A stretch of 64,000 nucleotides of DNA, taken from contig JASKMD010000017.1 of the NCBI GenBank assembly GCA_030144725.1, forward strand, positions 8,260,200-8,324,199, written 5' to 3'. The notes beneath the pieces are model-generated. The model was not told where the DNA came from and ran no database searches. It was given only the letters and a program-made list of their open reading frames with translations. Made by a program: the position numbers and the translations under genes. Positions 53,308 to 63,890 of this stretch are shown here, piece after piece (within the stretch, counting starts at the first letter, position 1; each line of letters begins with the position of its first letter). This DNA comes from Haematococcus lacustris. Taxonomy: Eukaryota > Chlorophyta > Chlorophyceae > Chlamydomonadales > Haematococcaceae.

Positions 53308-54521
53308 TGTAGAGGGGCATGAGCAGGTGGAAGCGACCCGGGTATGGCCAGGACACAAAGCTCAGGGGCGTCAGGTCGCTCGAGCGGACCTGAAGGCCAC
53401 AGGAGGTGAGCACCAGGCTTGGGATGTGTGCCGAAACTGTCGTGCCCTAGGCTCATATCTTCAACTTCATACCTCGGCCCGACTTGGTCAAACGTCAACC
53501 TGAGGATTCGGGATTAACCGGGGTCAGAGGTCGTTTTTCAGTTGACCCGGGTTCTCTTAGGGTGAGGCTACGGCTAGGCCAGCAATGGCCGGTTGCAGCA
53601 CATGCACCTAACCCAACTGCTGCTGTACAGCCTCACTGTCGAAATGAGGAGGCTGCCCCCTCCCCCCTCTCCACCCACTTCCCGCCTTGCCCTCCTGCTT
53701 CAACCGGCCTGCCTCCCTTGCAGCCTCCCATCAACCTCACAACAACACCTTTCTCATACACATATTAACATGCCCCCCACACACACCCTCCCATGCTCCC
53801 CTGACCTGCCGGCCACCCTGCCCTGCCCTGCCCGCCCCTCTGACCTGTAGCCCCAGCTCCTCCTGCAGCTCCCGCACCAAGGCTGCTTCAGGCGTCTCCC
53901 CCTCCTCCACCTGCCATCAGAGCAGCAGCCACACCACAACCCTTACTCCTTGCATTGAGGTGTAGGTGTGACAACTACTCTAACAGTGGTGTAGGTGTGA
54001 CAACTACTCTAACCAACTTACCCAATGATAGACAGACACTCATCACTCACTCCATCGCTGGGAATCTGTGTATGAGGAGTGTGAGACACACCTGGTCTTA
54101 ACAAGCTCCAGTTTGTTGCCCTGACTACTGCATGGGCCTTGCCTCGCCCCTTCTGAGCCTCTGTGCACTTTGGCAGCAGCCACTGCCACTGCCTTAGCCC
54201 AGGGCATTGCCATTGCTTAGACCTTGCCTTGCCCAAGCTGGGGCTCTGCCTCACCCCTGCCTGGCCCTGGCCCTACCCTCTGACCTGACCTGACCTGGCC
54301 TGGCCTGGCCTGGCCTGGCCTGGCCTGGCCCGGCCTGGCCTGCCCTGGCCTGGCCTGGCCTGGCCTGGCCTGGCCTGGCCTGGCCTGGCCTGGCCTGGCC
54401 TGACCTGACCTGACCTGACCTGACCTGGCTCCCCCTGGCCCCCTGACCTTGCCCCCCGGGAACTCCCACAGCCCAGCGTGGTCCTTCCCTTGTGGCCGCT
54501 GCGCAAGCAACACTCGCACGC
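53308..54521 (-). CDS. MutT-type Nudix hydrolase (partial model)
   Basis: Exons recognised: 54521-54448 (GVRVLLAQRPQGKDHAGLWE, then FPGGK), 53910-53845 (VEEGETPEAALVRELQEELG) and about 53389-53308 (LTPLSFVSWPYPGRFHLLMP). Across the first splice the residues form a complete Nudix box, G-x5-E-x7-R-E-x2-E-E-x-G. The FHLLMPLY strand is typical of MutT/8-oxo-dGTP diphosphatases, which remove oxidised nucleotides. The intron between FPGGK and VEEGE (54447-53911) contains a pentanucleotide array beginning about 20 bp after the donor. The first exon (upstream of 54521) and the C-terminal end (below 53308) were not resolved. The transposon fragment from 54757 upward may sit close to its 5' end. Confidence 0.75.
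54283..54427 (-). repeat. (CAGGT/CAGGC)n pentamer array in a Nudix intron
   Basis: On the coding strand a run of CAGGT units changes to CAGGC units and back to CAGGT. It lies inside the intron 54447-53911. Confidence 0.9.
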
Positions 54522-54756
54522 CTGCACGCAATGCACAGTGCAGCTTCAGTCAGCCAGACATGCCTGCTGGGCGAGCTCCTCATCTCCCAGGCATTGCCTA
54601 GGGGAGGAGTCACTCAGCAGGCAGGGGTGTGTCACGTCTGGGCCTGGGGTACGGGGTAGTGCCCTCACAGCCAGTGGGCTCCACTCGCAGCCAACGGATC
54701 TGTGCATACTCACAGCCTGCTGAGACATGCTCAAGGGACATCTCATTCACCACCTT

Positions 54757-55095
54757 GGCCCTCAACCTTGAGCCTTCATTGCAGTCGAACATTGTTTCGT
54801 CTGTGTGGAGTTCCCATTGCATGGCATGCTCATGGCCTATACATGGCATACCCATGATCATGGTCGCCTACCACCTACAGCATTGCCTGACCCCTGTGAC
54901 AGGGCTATGCGTAAAGTTGGCATGACAAAACATGCACTAATTGAAAGCTGATGACAGCCCAAGAGGGGGGGGCACACCCTACTGTGCCTCAGCAGGCTGC
55001 TGCTGCTGCTGGGCCTTGGGTGGCTTGTCTCGCAGCCGCTTGTACCCCAGGCCAAGGTACTCCTTGCCCTTCTCATTCAGCAGTGTCATCCCCTT
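54757..55095 (-). mobile_element. Fanzor family 2, short 3' fragment
   Basis: Only KGKEYLGLGYKRLRDKPPKA and the QQQQQPAEAQ tail remain of the nuclease, followed by the family-2 3' block (54757-54970). The coding frame is continuous with the alanine-rich gene upstream (55225-55505). Confidence 0.65.
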
Positions 55096-55224
55096 GCCCT
55101 CCCCAACCTCCTCTGTCACCCAACTGCCTCCCCTCCAACCCACCACCCTCCTTCCACAGCCTATGCCCTCCCACCCACACCCCACAGGTTTACGTTCCCC
55201 CGCCCCACCACTTGTTGTGCTAGC

Positions 55225-55654
55225 AGCTGCTTGTGCCGCTGAGGCGGCCTCTCCAGCTGCAGCCGCGTCAGCTTGAGCCTGTGCTGCTTGTGCTGCTGCT
55301 TGGCTGGCCAGGATCTGAGCATTGCCAGGCTTGCCGGCTGTGGCTTGAGTGCTAGCAGCTGAGGCAGCTTGCATGGCAATTGTCGCTGAAGCAGCAGCTG
55401 CGGCAGCAGTGCGCTGGGCAGCTGCAGCTGCTGCCTGAGCTGCTGAGGCGGTAGCGGCAGCAGCGGCAGCATTGCTGTCAGCAGAGTCGGCTGTGTAGCG
55501 GGCATCTGCAGTGGGCAGGCTATGAACAGCATAAAGCAGACAGTGGCAACATTTCGTCGTCGTTAAGCACCCACGCACCAAGCCCCACGGGGTCGCATTT
55601 AATTAGTGCAACGCCGACGACGAGAAGCACTTTCTGCGGCCCCGCGGTCGCCAT
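55225..55654 (-). CDS. Alanine-rich protein with signal-like N-terminus, 3' end joined to a Fanzor tail
   Basis: Exon 1 (55654-55579) encodes MATAGPQKVLLVVGVALIK, a plausible signal peptide or membrane anchor. Exon 2 starts at 55505 in phase (DARYTADSADSN) and continues as long alanine/glutamine/serine-rich helices (AAQAAAAAAQRTAAAA, QAAAQAAQAQADAAAAGE). The family is unknown; the composition recalls LEA-like or cell-wall-associated proteins. The frame stays open beyond 55225 through a spacer into the Fanzor C-terminal remnant and stops near 54979, so the present product may carry a transposon-derived tail. Confidence 0.5.
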
Positions 55655-55942
55655 CGCATGTACACGCGATGCTGGCCGCTGTAGGCCACGATGAAGTGGT
55701 GCTAGCGAGCCTGAACAGTGTCTCGTGACAAGCATTTATCGGTGGTCATGTATGGATATGTCTCGTGACAAGCATTCATGGGTGGTCATGAACAGTGTCT
55801 CATGAACAGTGTCTCATGAACAGTGTCTCATGAACACGAACAGTGTCTCGTGACAAGCATTTATGGGTGGTCATGTGTAGACATGTGTGTGACAAACACG
55901 AAAATCCTTAGTGTATGTAGCTGCCCCGCGTTGCTATTGTTT
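55655..55942 (+). repeat. Short tandem repeats (TCTCGTGACAAGCATTTATG type)
   Basis: Two to three copies of CTCGTGACAAGCATT(T/C)AT...GGTGGTCATG and four copies of CATGAACAGTGTCT lie between 55720 and 55885. There is no gene. Confidence 0.7.
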
Positions 55943-56433
55943 ATGGCGAGGAAGAAGAGACGAACCGGTGTGTGTGTGCCTAGAGCAGTGCCGGAGGACC
56001 CCGACTTCGACATAATTGCCCGCGACGAGGCAGCACAGCCTGAAGTTACCGAGGCACAGCGCAGAAGGAAGGCTTCAAGGAGAGGCCCGCGCTGCCCGCG
56101 TTAGGGGCAATACGTTCCACGCAAGAAAGGCCAAGTTAGCCCACCTCACCGGCCACCTCCCGCAAGAGCTTTGGGATGCCTTCCTTGACAAGGCTGTGCG
56201 GCCACGAGTGAAGGGCCATCAGCGAGCGGGGGGTGATTGGCAGCCTGCTGTTGGGCTTCCTCGTGCGCGACTTCTTTACCCTGCACGCAGCCGACCAGCT
56301 TGACGCGCAAGGCCAGCCACTGACATACACAGACACAGACATCCCATTCTCCGCAGCAGACATCCCGGACCTGAACTGCGATAATTTGTTCCGACAGCAG
56401 TGCCGCGGCCTGCCCGGAGACGGACGAGGTTAG
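55943..56433 (+). pseudogene. Possible Fanzor N-terminal region, frame-disrupted
   Basis: The ATG at 55943 opens MARKKRRTGVCVPRAVPEDP, a basic NLS-like start, to a stop near 56104. Other frames continue with LTGHLPQELWDAFLDKAVRP and RGVIGSLLLGFLVRDFFTL, then TDTDIPFSAADIPDLN. The order of basic start, PEELW-type helix and a hydrophobic SLLLxxLxRD helix resembles the N-terminal part of some Fanzor/TnpB proteins. No RuvC segment follows on this strand, so the assignment is tentative. Confidence 0.35.
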
Positions 56434-56505
56434 GCAGGACAACGGGTAGGTTGGGTGTGGCAACACTGTCATCCCAGCCTGCTGTAGTGCTTAGCAACCA
56501 TCAAC

Positions 56506-56506
<1 letters not shown>

Positions 56507-56548
<42 letters not shown>
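56507..56548 (+). repeat. (CTG)n microsatellite
   Basis: About 14 perfect CTG triplets. Confidence 0.9.
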
Positions 56549-56549
<1 letters not shown>

Positions 56550-56697
56550 GCGTACCATCTGTACAAATCTGTCAGCTGTGTCTGACCTCTAGCAGTCGCG
56601 ACGCTTGCTAAGGATGAGGTCAGTGGAGCCCCACGCTTGCTTGCATGAGATGGCTAATGCTGCCTGAGAGGCGACCTGATGGTCAGGTGATCTAGCA

Positions 56698-56950
56698 CCT
56701 TGGCCCTCAACCTTGAGCCTTCATTGCAGTCGAACACACTAATTGTGGACCACTACAAAGCAGTGTTTTTTCTGTGTGGAGTTCCCATCGCATGGCATGC
56801 TCATGACCTATACATGGCATACACATGGTCATGGTCGCCTACCACCTACACTATTGCCTGACCCCTGTGACAGGGCTATGCGTAGAGTTGGCATGACAAA
56901 ACATGCACTATTTGAAAGCTGATGACAGCTCAACAAAAGGGGGGCACACA
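56698..56950 (-). ncRNA. Candidate Fanzor fRNA region, family 2, copy 3
   Basis: Shared with 16281-16532 and 54757-54970. The most constant stretch is around GTGACAGGGCTATGCGTA and GTTGGCATGACAAAACATGC. Guide-RNA role inferred from position only. Confidence 0.4.
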
Positions 56951-59011
56951 CTACTGTGCCTCAGCAGGCTGCTGCTGCTGCTAGGCCTTGAGTGGCTTGT
57001 CTCGCAGCCGCTTGTACCCCAGGCCAGGGTACTCCTTGCCCTTGGCTGGTAGAGCTCCCTGGTCTGGCCAGTAGCACAGCTCCAGTGGGCGCCACTTGCT
57101 CTCCCCATTGCGCTGCATGTTCAGCGCTGCATTGCAGTCTCTGTCCAGCCACCTGCCTGGCTGTGGTGCTGGCTTTGCCCTGGCAGCCTTGCCCTTGCCC
57201 CTGCCCTTTGTGGGCTCAGCTGCCGGCTCAGCCTTGGTGCGCTTGCTGCGCTTGGCTGGCAGGGGAGTGCTGGGCCCAGGCTCTGAGGTTGCTGGCTGTG
57301 TGCCCTCCTGGCTGCTGCGAGGGGGCTGTGGGGGCTTGCGGGGGGTCACTACAGGGCACCACATCAGGCCCCTCACTGGCTCGTCACGCTGCTGGCTCCA
57401 GGCTAGGCGCACTAAGCGGTGGTGCACCTGACCTTCTGGGGGCTTCCAGTCTGCAGGCCTGGTAGCCCTGCGCTTTCTCAGCCGGCTCTCACAGGGTTGC
57501 TGGCCATTCTCTGCTGAGCTGACCCGGGTGGTGCGGTGCTCATCCACAAGCACCACCCTGCCCCGCCGCTGGTCTGTGCCCCTGGGCCTGCACACCACCT
57601 TGCAGCAGGCACGCAGCACCGCATCAGCACCCCAGCCCCCCCTTGTGCCAATGCCAGCTGGACCAAAGAACACCACCAGCTGCTTGGCACGCCCATGCCG
57701 CTGCATGGACACCTCCGCCATGTCCTCCTCCAACTGCAGCCATGCACACAATGCAAACAAAGGGTGGCTGACATGGTGACATGCAGGTTAGGCATGTCAC
57801 ATCCTCACCTCCTACCAACCCACCAACTCTCAGTCCCTCACCCTCCCTCTCTCCCACCCACCCTCACCTTTATGAAGAACTGCTCCAGTGTCTGGTCCTG
57901 AGCTCCGTACAGCATGAGCCGCTGTTATGCCCACTTGGGGTCCAGGTACACCTCCCACACCGCATCCCAGGTGGCCAGCGTGACAGTGATGTGCTTCAGG
58001 TTGGCCTCCAGGGAAGTGCCGGCTGGGCTTGCTGCTGCCAGGTGTTGGAGGTGTGGCTTGATAGGAGCCAGCCACCGCTCGGTGTCACGGCGGGCATTGT
58101 TCAGGCCACTGCCATGTCTGACCTGGCCCTTGGTCAGCTTCCACCGGCGCAGCTGGTCTGCCATTAGCTGGCCTGTCGCCGGATCCCACACCCCTGAGGC
58201 TGCACTGACTGCCTGGGTGACGCCAGGGTCAATGCCTACCCCAATCTGGGTGGCTGGTTTGAACACAAACTGCCGTGTTCCAGCTAGGCCCTTGCCAATG
58301 CGGGGCAGCCCCAACTCATGGGCCACTGGGCTGCTGTTGCTGCTGGAGGGGCTTGCTGCTGAGGGTGGCGCAGGAGGGGTTGGGAGGGGGCGGGTGTAGT
58401 GCACACACACACTGACGCCATCTGTCTCCACCGTCCTCTCGAACTCAAGCCCCTGGTTGGCCAGCCTCCCCGTGCTGAACCACCTGTTCCAATGCGCGAT
58501 ACGGGCTGGCTCTGCGGTGAACACATCCACTGTCTCCCTCGTGAGCCCCAGCTGCTGGCACACCCCGTGCAACACCCTGCTGTCCACCTTGATGAAGTGC
58601 ACCCCCGCCCTGGCCAAGGGGGTGAGGGTGAAGGGGGGTGGGCCGGTCAGGACCCGGGGACCTACCCTACGCCCGCCACTCTTTGGCTTGCCTGGCACGG
58701 GTGGGGTGGGTGGCTGCTGCCACTGCTCCAGGCACCTGCACACATGCACCGCATGGCGCATGCGGCAGGGGAGGGGCACGGTGTCCTGCAAGGACTCATC
58801 CTCCTCCAGGGCCAGCAGTCTCCGCTGCTTGGCTGCCTCCCCTATCAGGTCAGCCACATGTCCCTTGTCCAGGGTGGTTGCCTGCAGCTCTGAGCTCTAG
58901 GCGTTGATGCCATACCCACACGCCATCCTGATAAACAGTTGAGCCTCCTCCCCGCTCCAGCATAGCCGGGCCCTGGCTGCCTTGGCGTCCAGCTTGACAT
59001 AGCGCTCTGCA

Positions 59012-59180
59012 TGCATGCAGGTCATGGTCAGGGTCAGGTCATGGTCATGGTCAGGTCATGGTCAGGTCATGGTCAGGTCATGGTCATGGTCAGGCCTAGA
59101 TCATGGTCATGTCAGGGTCAGGTCATGGTCAGGTCATGGTCATGGTCAGGTCATGGTCAGGTCAGGGTCAGGGTCAGGTA
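59012..59180 (-). repeat. Degenerate (TGACC)/(ATGACC) array in a Fanzor intron
   Basis: Mixed TGACC and TGACCA units fill nearly the whole intron 59198-59007 of the family-2 Fanzor. This is probably the same type of array as at 37667-39051, in a decayed state. Confidence 0.8.
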
Positions 59181-59605
59181 TGCACCACCGTCACTTGCCT
59201 GGGTTGGAGTAGTGTTGCTGCATGGCGACTGCTAGCTGCATGGAGTGATGGCTGATGGTGTTGTGGTCCCCAGTCAGGTTGACGCTGCCAAGTTGCTTCA
59301 GCTTGGCCAGCAGCTCCTGGTTGCTGGGGTCATTGAAGGCGGGCTTGATGCTGTAGTGCGACTTTGGCTGTGGGCGCCCAAGCCCCCGCTGTAGCTGGTT
59401 GTAGGGGGTGAGGAAGTTGGAGTTGGCGAAATACATGCAGAAGACCTGCAGCTGCTGCAGCATGACGGGATCTTCCCAGTCAAGGGGCATAGGTGGCCCA
59501 GTGGGTGCTGCCGGTGGGGGGTGGCGGGCAGCAAGGCGGGCACTGGGTGGCCGCAGCGTGGGTGGTGCTGGGGCAGGCTCTGGCTCAGGCTCTGGCTCAG
59601 GCTCC

Positions 59606-59915
59606 AGAGAGCATGCAGCGCCCCTTGGAGCTGTGCAGCTGGAAGGACAAGGAGGCTCTGCCCCCCGATGGCAAGGAGTACCAGCAGGGCTACAAGCGGG
59701 TGAATGACCGGCTGCCCAAGGACAGGAAGAGGCTGCACCGGGCTGCAGAGTACTGGCCGGGCCCGTAACAATGCACAAGCCCTAGTAGTTTGAGCAGGCT
59801 GTCAGCCTTTCAAGCATTCAGCTGTTAGTTTTGATGAGGTGCACAGTGGTCAAGGGGGATTAGCCCCAAGAAAGAGTGCGACCGGAGTGGGGTTGGTAGT
59901 CATCAAGGGTGCACC
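59606..59915 (+). mobile_element. Fanzor family 1, 3' fragment
   Basis: MQRPLELCSWKDKEALPP...NDRLPKDRKRLHRAAEY, then a short deletion that changes the C-terminus to WPGP and a stop (59766-59768). The first ~145 bp of the conserved 3' block follow before the similarity ends near 59912. It is head to head with the truncated family-2 copy. Confidence 0.7.
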
Positions 59916-60457
59916 CAATGACCCGCTTGTCAACACCTCAACATGTCTGGCGTGGATGTCTTAACATGAGTGTGTAACGGCCCTGGCTATAGCATGCTGG
60001 GTGCAGCGTCACAGAGCGAAGATGCGACAGTATGCTGCCCAGCAACGTGAGCTAGGACGGGAGCATGTACGATGTGCATTGCACACATCTAAGCATACCT
60101 GGGGTGCCTTACACCCTTGTGCCAACACAACACACGGGTGCCTTACACCCTTGTGCCAACACACGCTGGTTGTATTGAAAAGCCTTATGGGGTGTGCTAG
60201 TAAAAGCGGTACAAGGTTGAGTAGACCCCCCGGTCTTCCCAACGTTCGCAGCATTATGCAGTATGATGATACCAAGAGACGCGTTGATTGCAATTCAACT
60301 GGCCGGAGCACACTGGCTGGTCAGCGTTGGGCGGCGTCAGGGTTACACACCCTGTTACACTTTGCAGAATCCGGGACTTAGACGACCTCCATCGTCACAT
60401 TGCCAGTATCCGTCCCCAATCCATCCTTGCATTCGGTTCATCGCTCAAATTCGACAA
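59916..60457 (+). promoter_or_regulatory. Cyclin B upstream region
   Basis: A duplicated GGTGCCTTACACCCTTGTGC unit lies at 60101-60122 and 60137-60158. The rest is non-coding and contains the cyclin promoter and 5' UTR. No named element is supported. Confidence 0.35.
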
Positions 60458-62150
60458 ATGGCTTTCGCTGTGAGGACCCAGCTACCGTGCCAGGAGGAGA
60501 ACGCTGTTCTCGTCAAGGATGGCAAGGCCAGCCTCAATGCGAAGACCGGGCAAAGCCTGCTTCAGCAGGGGTCTAAACGGAGGTGCGTGAAATAGCTTTA
60601 GCAGTTGTGCTTGGGCTCGCATTGACACTTAACGCTGCTCACCATGAGCAGGGCTCCCCTTGGAGACATGAGCAACCTAGTGGCCCCCCTTGGAAACCGC
60701 ACCGCGACAGCAACTGCCAAAGATGGGGTCAAGGTTAGCAAGCTACCTGCTGGGCAATGCTTGGGCTTCGTTCGCTGCGATATGTTTAGGCAGTCAACGC
60801 GGCATATGTGCCTGTCGCCTCTTTTGATGTCATCATTCAGGCCGCTGAACCCCCAGCTAAACCTCGCAGCGCCACCGTTCGCCAGGCCCAGCCAGCTCTT
60901 CCCCCTTCAGCCCCTGGGACAGGGTCCACGGCTGCAGCACCACGCACTCGCTCGCAAACAGCATTGGCAGCACGGCAGCAGCCTGGGATGAGCATGTCAT
61001 CCTTGCTGCAGTCACGCAGCGAGGCAGCAGTGACCATCAAGGCTGCTGTACCCCCAGCATCTCCTCTCCCTGACATCGACAGCGAGGATAGGAACAACCC
61101 CCTGGCTGAGACTGAGTACGTGAATGACATATACAGCTACTACCGTCGCATTGAACCCAAATACCGTGTCTCAAGTACCTACATGACGTCCCAGGTTTGT
61201 GCAGTTAAGCTTGTTCACAACATGCTCGCCATGCTCTGCATCAAGCTCCTTGACTCCTACTATTGCCACAGGCTGACATCAACGATAAGATGAGGGCCAT
61301 CCTTGTTGACTGGTTGGTAGAGGTGCACCTGAAGTTCAAGGTATGTGTCAACACTCAAGTCCGTCATAACTAAAGTCCCCCCTTTGGTTTATACTCTTAG
61401 AATCAATCATTGCTTCTGCTTTGCTTTTGCAGCTAATGCCAGAGACTTTGTACCTTACCATCAATGTCATCGATCGTTACCTTGAGCAGAAGCCAGTCAC
61501 ACGCCGTAACCTGCAGCTGGTTGGAGTGACAGCTATGCTCATAGCATGCAAGTACGAGGAGATCTGGGCACCAGAAGTCCGAGACTTCGTGTACATCAGT
61601 GACAAGGCATACAGCCGGGAACAGATTCTTGCAATGGAGAAGGTTATGCTGAGCACACTCCACTTCAACTTGACTCTTCCCACCCCCTACAACTTCCTTG
61701 CCCGCAACCTGAAGGCCGCAGGAGCGCACCTTGACAAGCAGGTAAGCCTGTTGCCCTGCAAATGAGGCATAGGAACCAATGAGGCAATGGGTAAAACATG
61801 CCTCTTACTGCCTGCAGGTCACCATGCTGGCCAGTTACTTGAGTGAGCTTGCCATGATTGATGCAACCATGCTGAAGCACAGCTACTCCATGACAGCGGC
61901 AGCTGCCCTGTATGTTGCCATGCGGTCTCTGGACAAGGCTGTGCCTTACCCTAAGGCCCTGGCCCGACACAGCGGCTACACAGAGGAGGCGGTGCTGCCA
62001 TGCGCTAAGCAGCTTGTGGCACTAATGCAAAAAGCACCTACTGCCTCTCTGACTGCGGTCTTCAAGAAATACAGCCACACAAAGTTCTTGGAGATCAGCA
62101 AAACAGCAGTATGCACAGCCATCCTTGAGGAGGACAACGAGCTGCTGTGA
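60458..62150 (+). CDS. CYCB: B-type mitotic cyclin
   Basis: Six phase-consistent exons: 60458-60582, 60652-60733, 60841-61194, 61272-61340, 61433-61741 and 61818-62150 (stop TGA), about 423 residues. Across the first splice, residues 42-50 read RAPLGDMSN, a perfect destruction box (RxxLxxxxN), which supports the ATG at 60458 over that at 60644. The cyclin box holds MRAILVDWLVEVHLKFK, LMPETLYLTINVIDRYL, LQLVGVTAMLIACKYEEIW and YSREQILAMEKVML, all typical of B-type cyclins. The C-terminal cyclin fold starts at VTMLASYLSELAMID. The protein activates CDK1 at mitosis and is degraded through the APC/C via the destruction box. Confidence 0.95.
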
Positions 62151-62877
62151 GCTGCCTTACAGTCGGTGATGTACAGCCAAGTCAGCTAGCTCTGCCAGCA
62201 ACACCTGTTGTTATGCAGCAGCACAACTTCAGCGATGCTTGGAATGCTAGAATATCAGTGAATGCACAGCATAATGTGCATGTATGCCATGGAAACTGCT
62301 TGTTATCGCTCTGTGACCTGACCCATGACATTTCATGACCTGGTCTTGAACAATGTATGGATTATTCTGAACATGCTGCCATCTTTGCAATGGCTTGCTT
62401 GTCTCCAACTCATCTGTCTACTTGCCAGCTTTATATTTCAGTCAGTGATCTGTTCCCTTTGATCTGTCCTCTTTGTGAGTATATCTGCGGGGTCCCCCTT
62501 GAGCGCAAGAATGTAAGAGACCTGTTCTGACTTTCCCCCACCGTCCTTGGCGTCGACCGACCACTGGCGTCAACCTTTGTGCCTTCAATTTAATGAGGTT
62601 CCTGGTCATCGATGAGGAAGGGCTATATGTGGTCCTAGTATTATCCAATGAATGGATGGTCACCTGGCCAACTGCACTGGGCGGAGTTCGTTGGGTTGAG
62701 GCTAGACTCTGGCATCATGCAAGCAGTAACCTGGTCGCCGAGTTACCTGTAGCCTGGACCCTGTAGGCTATCAACTGATCTAGCGGGTGGACCAGCATCG
62801 AACATCCATGTTCCCAACGTGCATTCGGATACTCCTGACAAAAGCCAGTGTGGCCTCTGGCTCGGCGGGTTAATTTC
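62151..62877. other. Cyclin 3' UTR and intergenic DNA
   Basis: Non-coding. A TGTAA-like polyadenylation motif, the usual green-algal signal, was not clearly located. Short open frames have no domains. Confidence 0.4.
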
Positions 62878-63355
62878 AGGCGACCCCAACTAACAGAAAA
62901 TGACAGGAAATGATAGGAAACCGACCCCTGGTAATCAAAACGACGCCGCGTCTCAGCCGCGTGGTTTCTATTTATGTTTCGCACATCACTGGATAGAGGA
63001 CTCCGTCAGCTATGCGGTGCAACATGTAGTATTAATTACTGTGCACTGTGCTGAGTGCTATGGCGGCTCAAATCTTGACATTCAAATTCATGCCAGTTCT
63101 GCTCATCGGGCCTCGCCGCGACCGACCGCCGCGTTCGACGTGGCCCAGTAGCCTCTGCAAATAGTCAGGGACAGTCGCCGCAGCCAAAACGATTCACATG
63201 GCACGCCAAACCGATGTAACGACGCCCCTCCACCCATGCTGGGAAGTATACAACACTGCTGCATTGCTTGACCGCTTCGTGAGTACTACCTACTACCTGG
63301 CCACTCGGTAAGGCCACACAAGTGTGTGGGCCATTGCTACGTTACCTTGCTCGCC
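62878..63355 (-). mobile_element. 3' non-coding region of a hAT-like element, copy 3
   Basis: Inverted counterpart of 6486-6972, starting GGCGACCCCAACTAACAGAA at its outer end and running to AACGTAGCAATGGCC. No transposase coding sequence is attached, so it is a solo 3' end. Confidence 0.75.
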
Positions 63356-63394
63356 AGGCCGGTGAGTGTTGGCCTCTTGGGTGGGGATAAAGGG

Positions 63395-63890
63395 GTCACA
63401 GGCAGTGTTGTGAATCTTCAGATTTTCAGATTTTCAATTTTCAGATTTTCAATGAACATGAAAGTGTTTCATTGAAAAACTGAAAGAGTTTCATCGTCAG
63501 TGAAACTGAGCGGATGCCGCTGGTTCTCAGCCTATCCTTTCAAACGCGACTTGTTTGTAGGCCTGCACTGTTTGAAATGCAGAAATACTTAGGTTGCCAA
63601 AGGTCAGACATGCAAGCCATTTTAAAAGATGCAAGCCGTCCATGCTGTCCGTGGATCCGCCATCTGTGGCGTTTTCTGGCTTGCGCTTCTTCCGCTGTGG
63701 CTCTAGCGCGCTGGCGCCAACCAAGTGAATCACAGCACAGCCAATCACTCTGCAACACCCGATCTGCGATCTGACCGGGGGCAGCACCCGGCACTTTCAG
63801 ATTTTCAGTGAAGACGTTCAGATTTTCAGATGAAAAATTTCATTGAAAATCTGAATGAAAATCTGAAATTTTCACAACACTGGTCACAGG
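63395..63890. mobile_element. 480-bp hAT MITE with 8-bp target duplication
   Basis: The element (63403-63882) begins CAGTGTTGTGAA and ends with its exact reverse complement TTCACAACACTG. Perfect 8-bp duplications GTCACAGG flank it (63395-63402 and 63883-63890), as expected for hAT transposition. Both arms contain iterated TCAGATTTTCA units that pair with each other, so the whole can fold back. The interior open frames are not recognised. Its ends differ from those of the hAT-like elements elsewhere in the window, so another family mobilised it. Confidence 0.85.

Larger units (their letters stand above)
56698..59605 (-). pseudogene. Near full-length Fanzor, family 2, with in-frame stops
   Basis: Coding order on minus: MPLDWEDPVMLQQLQVF (59490), then intron 59198-59007 with GC donor CCAG|GCAAGT, RYVKLDAKAARARL, a TAG in GYGINA*SSELQ, and ADLIGEAAKQRR. 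Next is RuvC-I QIGVGIDPGVTQAVSAA and DPKWA*QRLML with a TAA. After intron 57867-57734 come LEEDMAEVSM, RuvC-II RVVLVDEHRTTRVSSAENG, RuvC-III GRWLDRDCNAALNMQRNG, and a TAG in LKA*QQQQ where sister copies have CAG. Catalytic D, E and D are all preserved. The Zn-ribbon cysteines are mostly absent, as in family 1. The 5' end is cut at 59605, where an opposite-strand family-1 fragment begins. Three in-frame stops make it a pseudogene unless suppressed. Confidence 0.8.

Noticed and set aside
56979..58920. Nuclear reassignment of TAA/TAG to glutamine
   Set aside because: Host genes end at TAA (MKS1) and TGA (PETs, EFR3-like, cyclin) with normal CAG glutamine codons. The internal stops occur only in a transposon copy.
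60644..60733. ATG at 60644 as the cyclin start
   Set aside because: An upstream exon (60458-60582) joins in phase, completes the destruction box, and its acceptor overlaps this ATG, so the upstream start is preferred.
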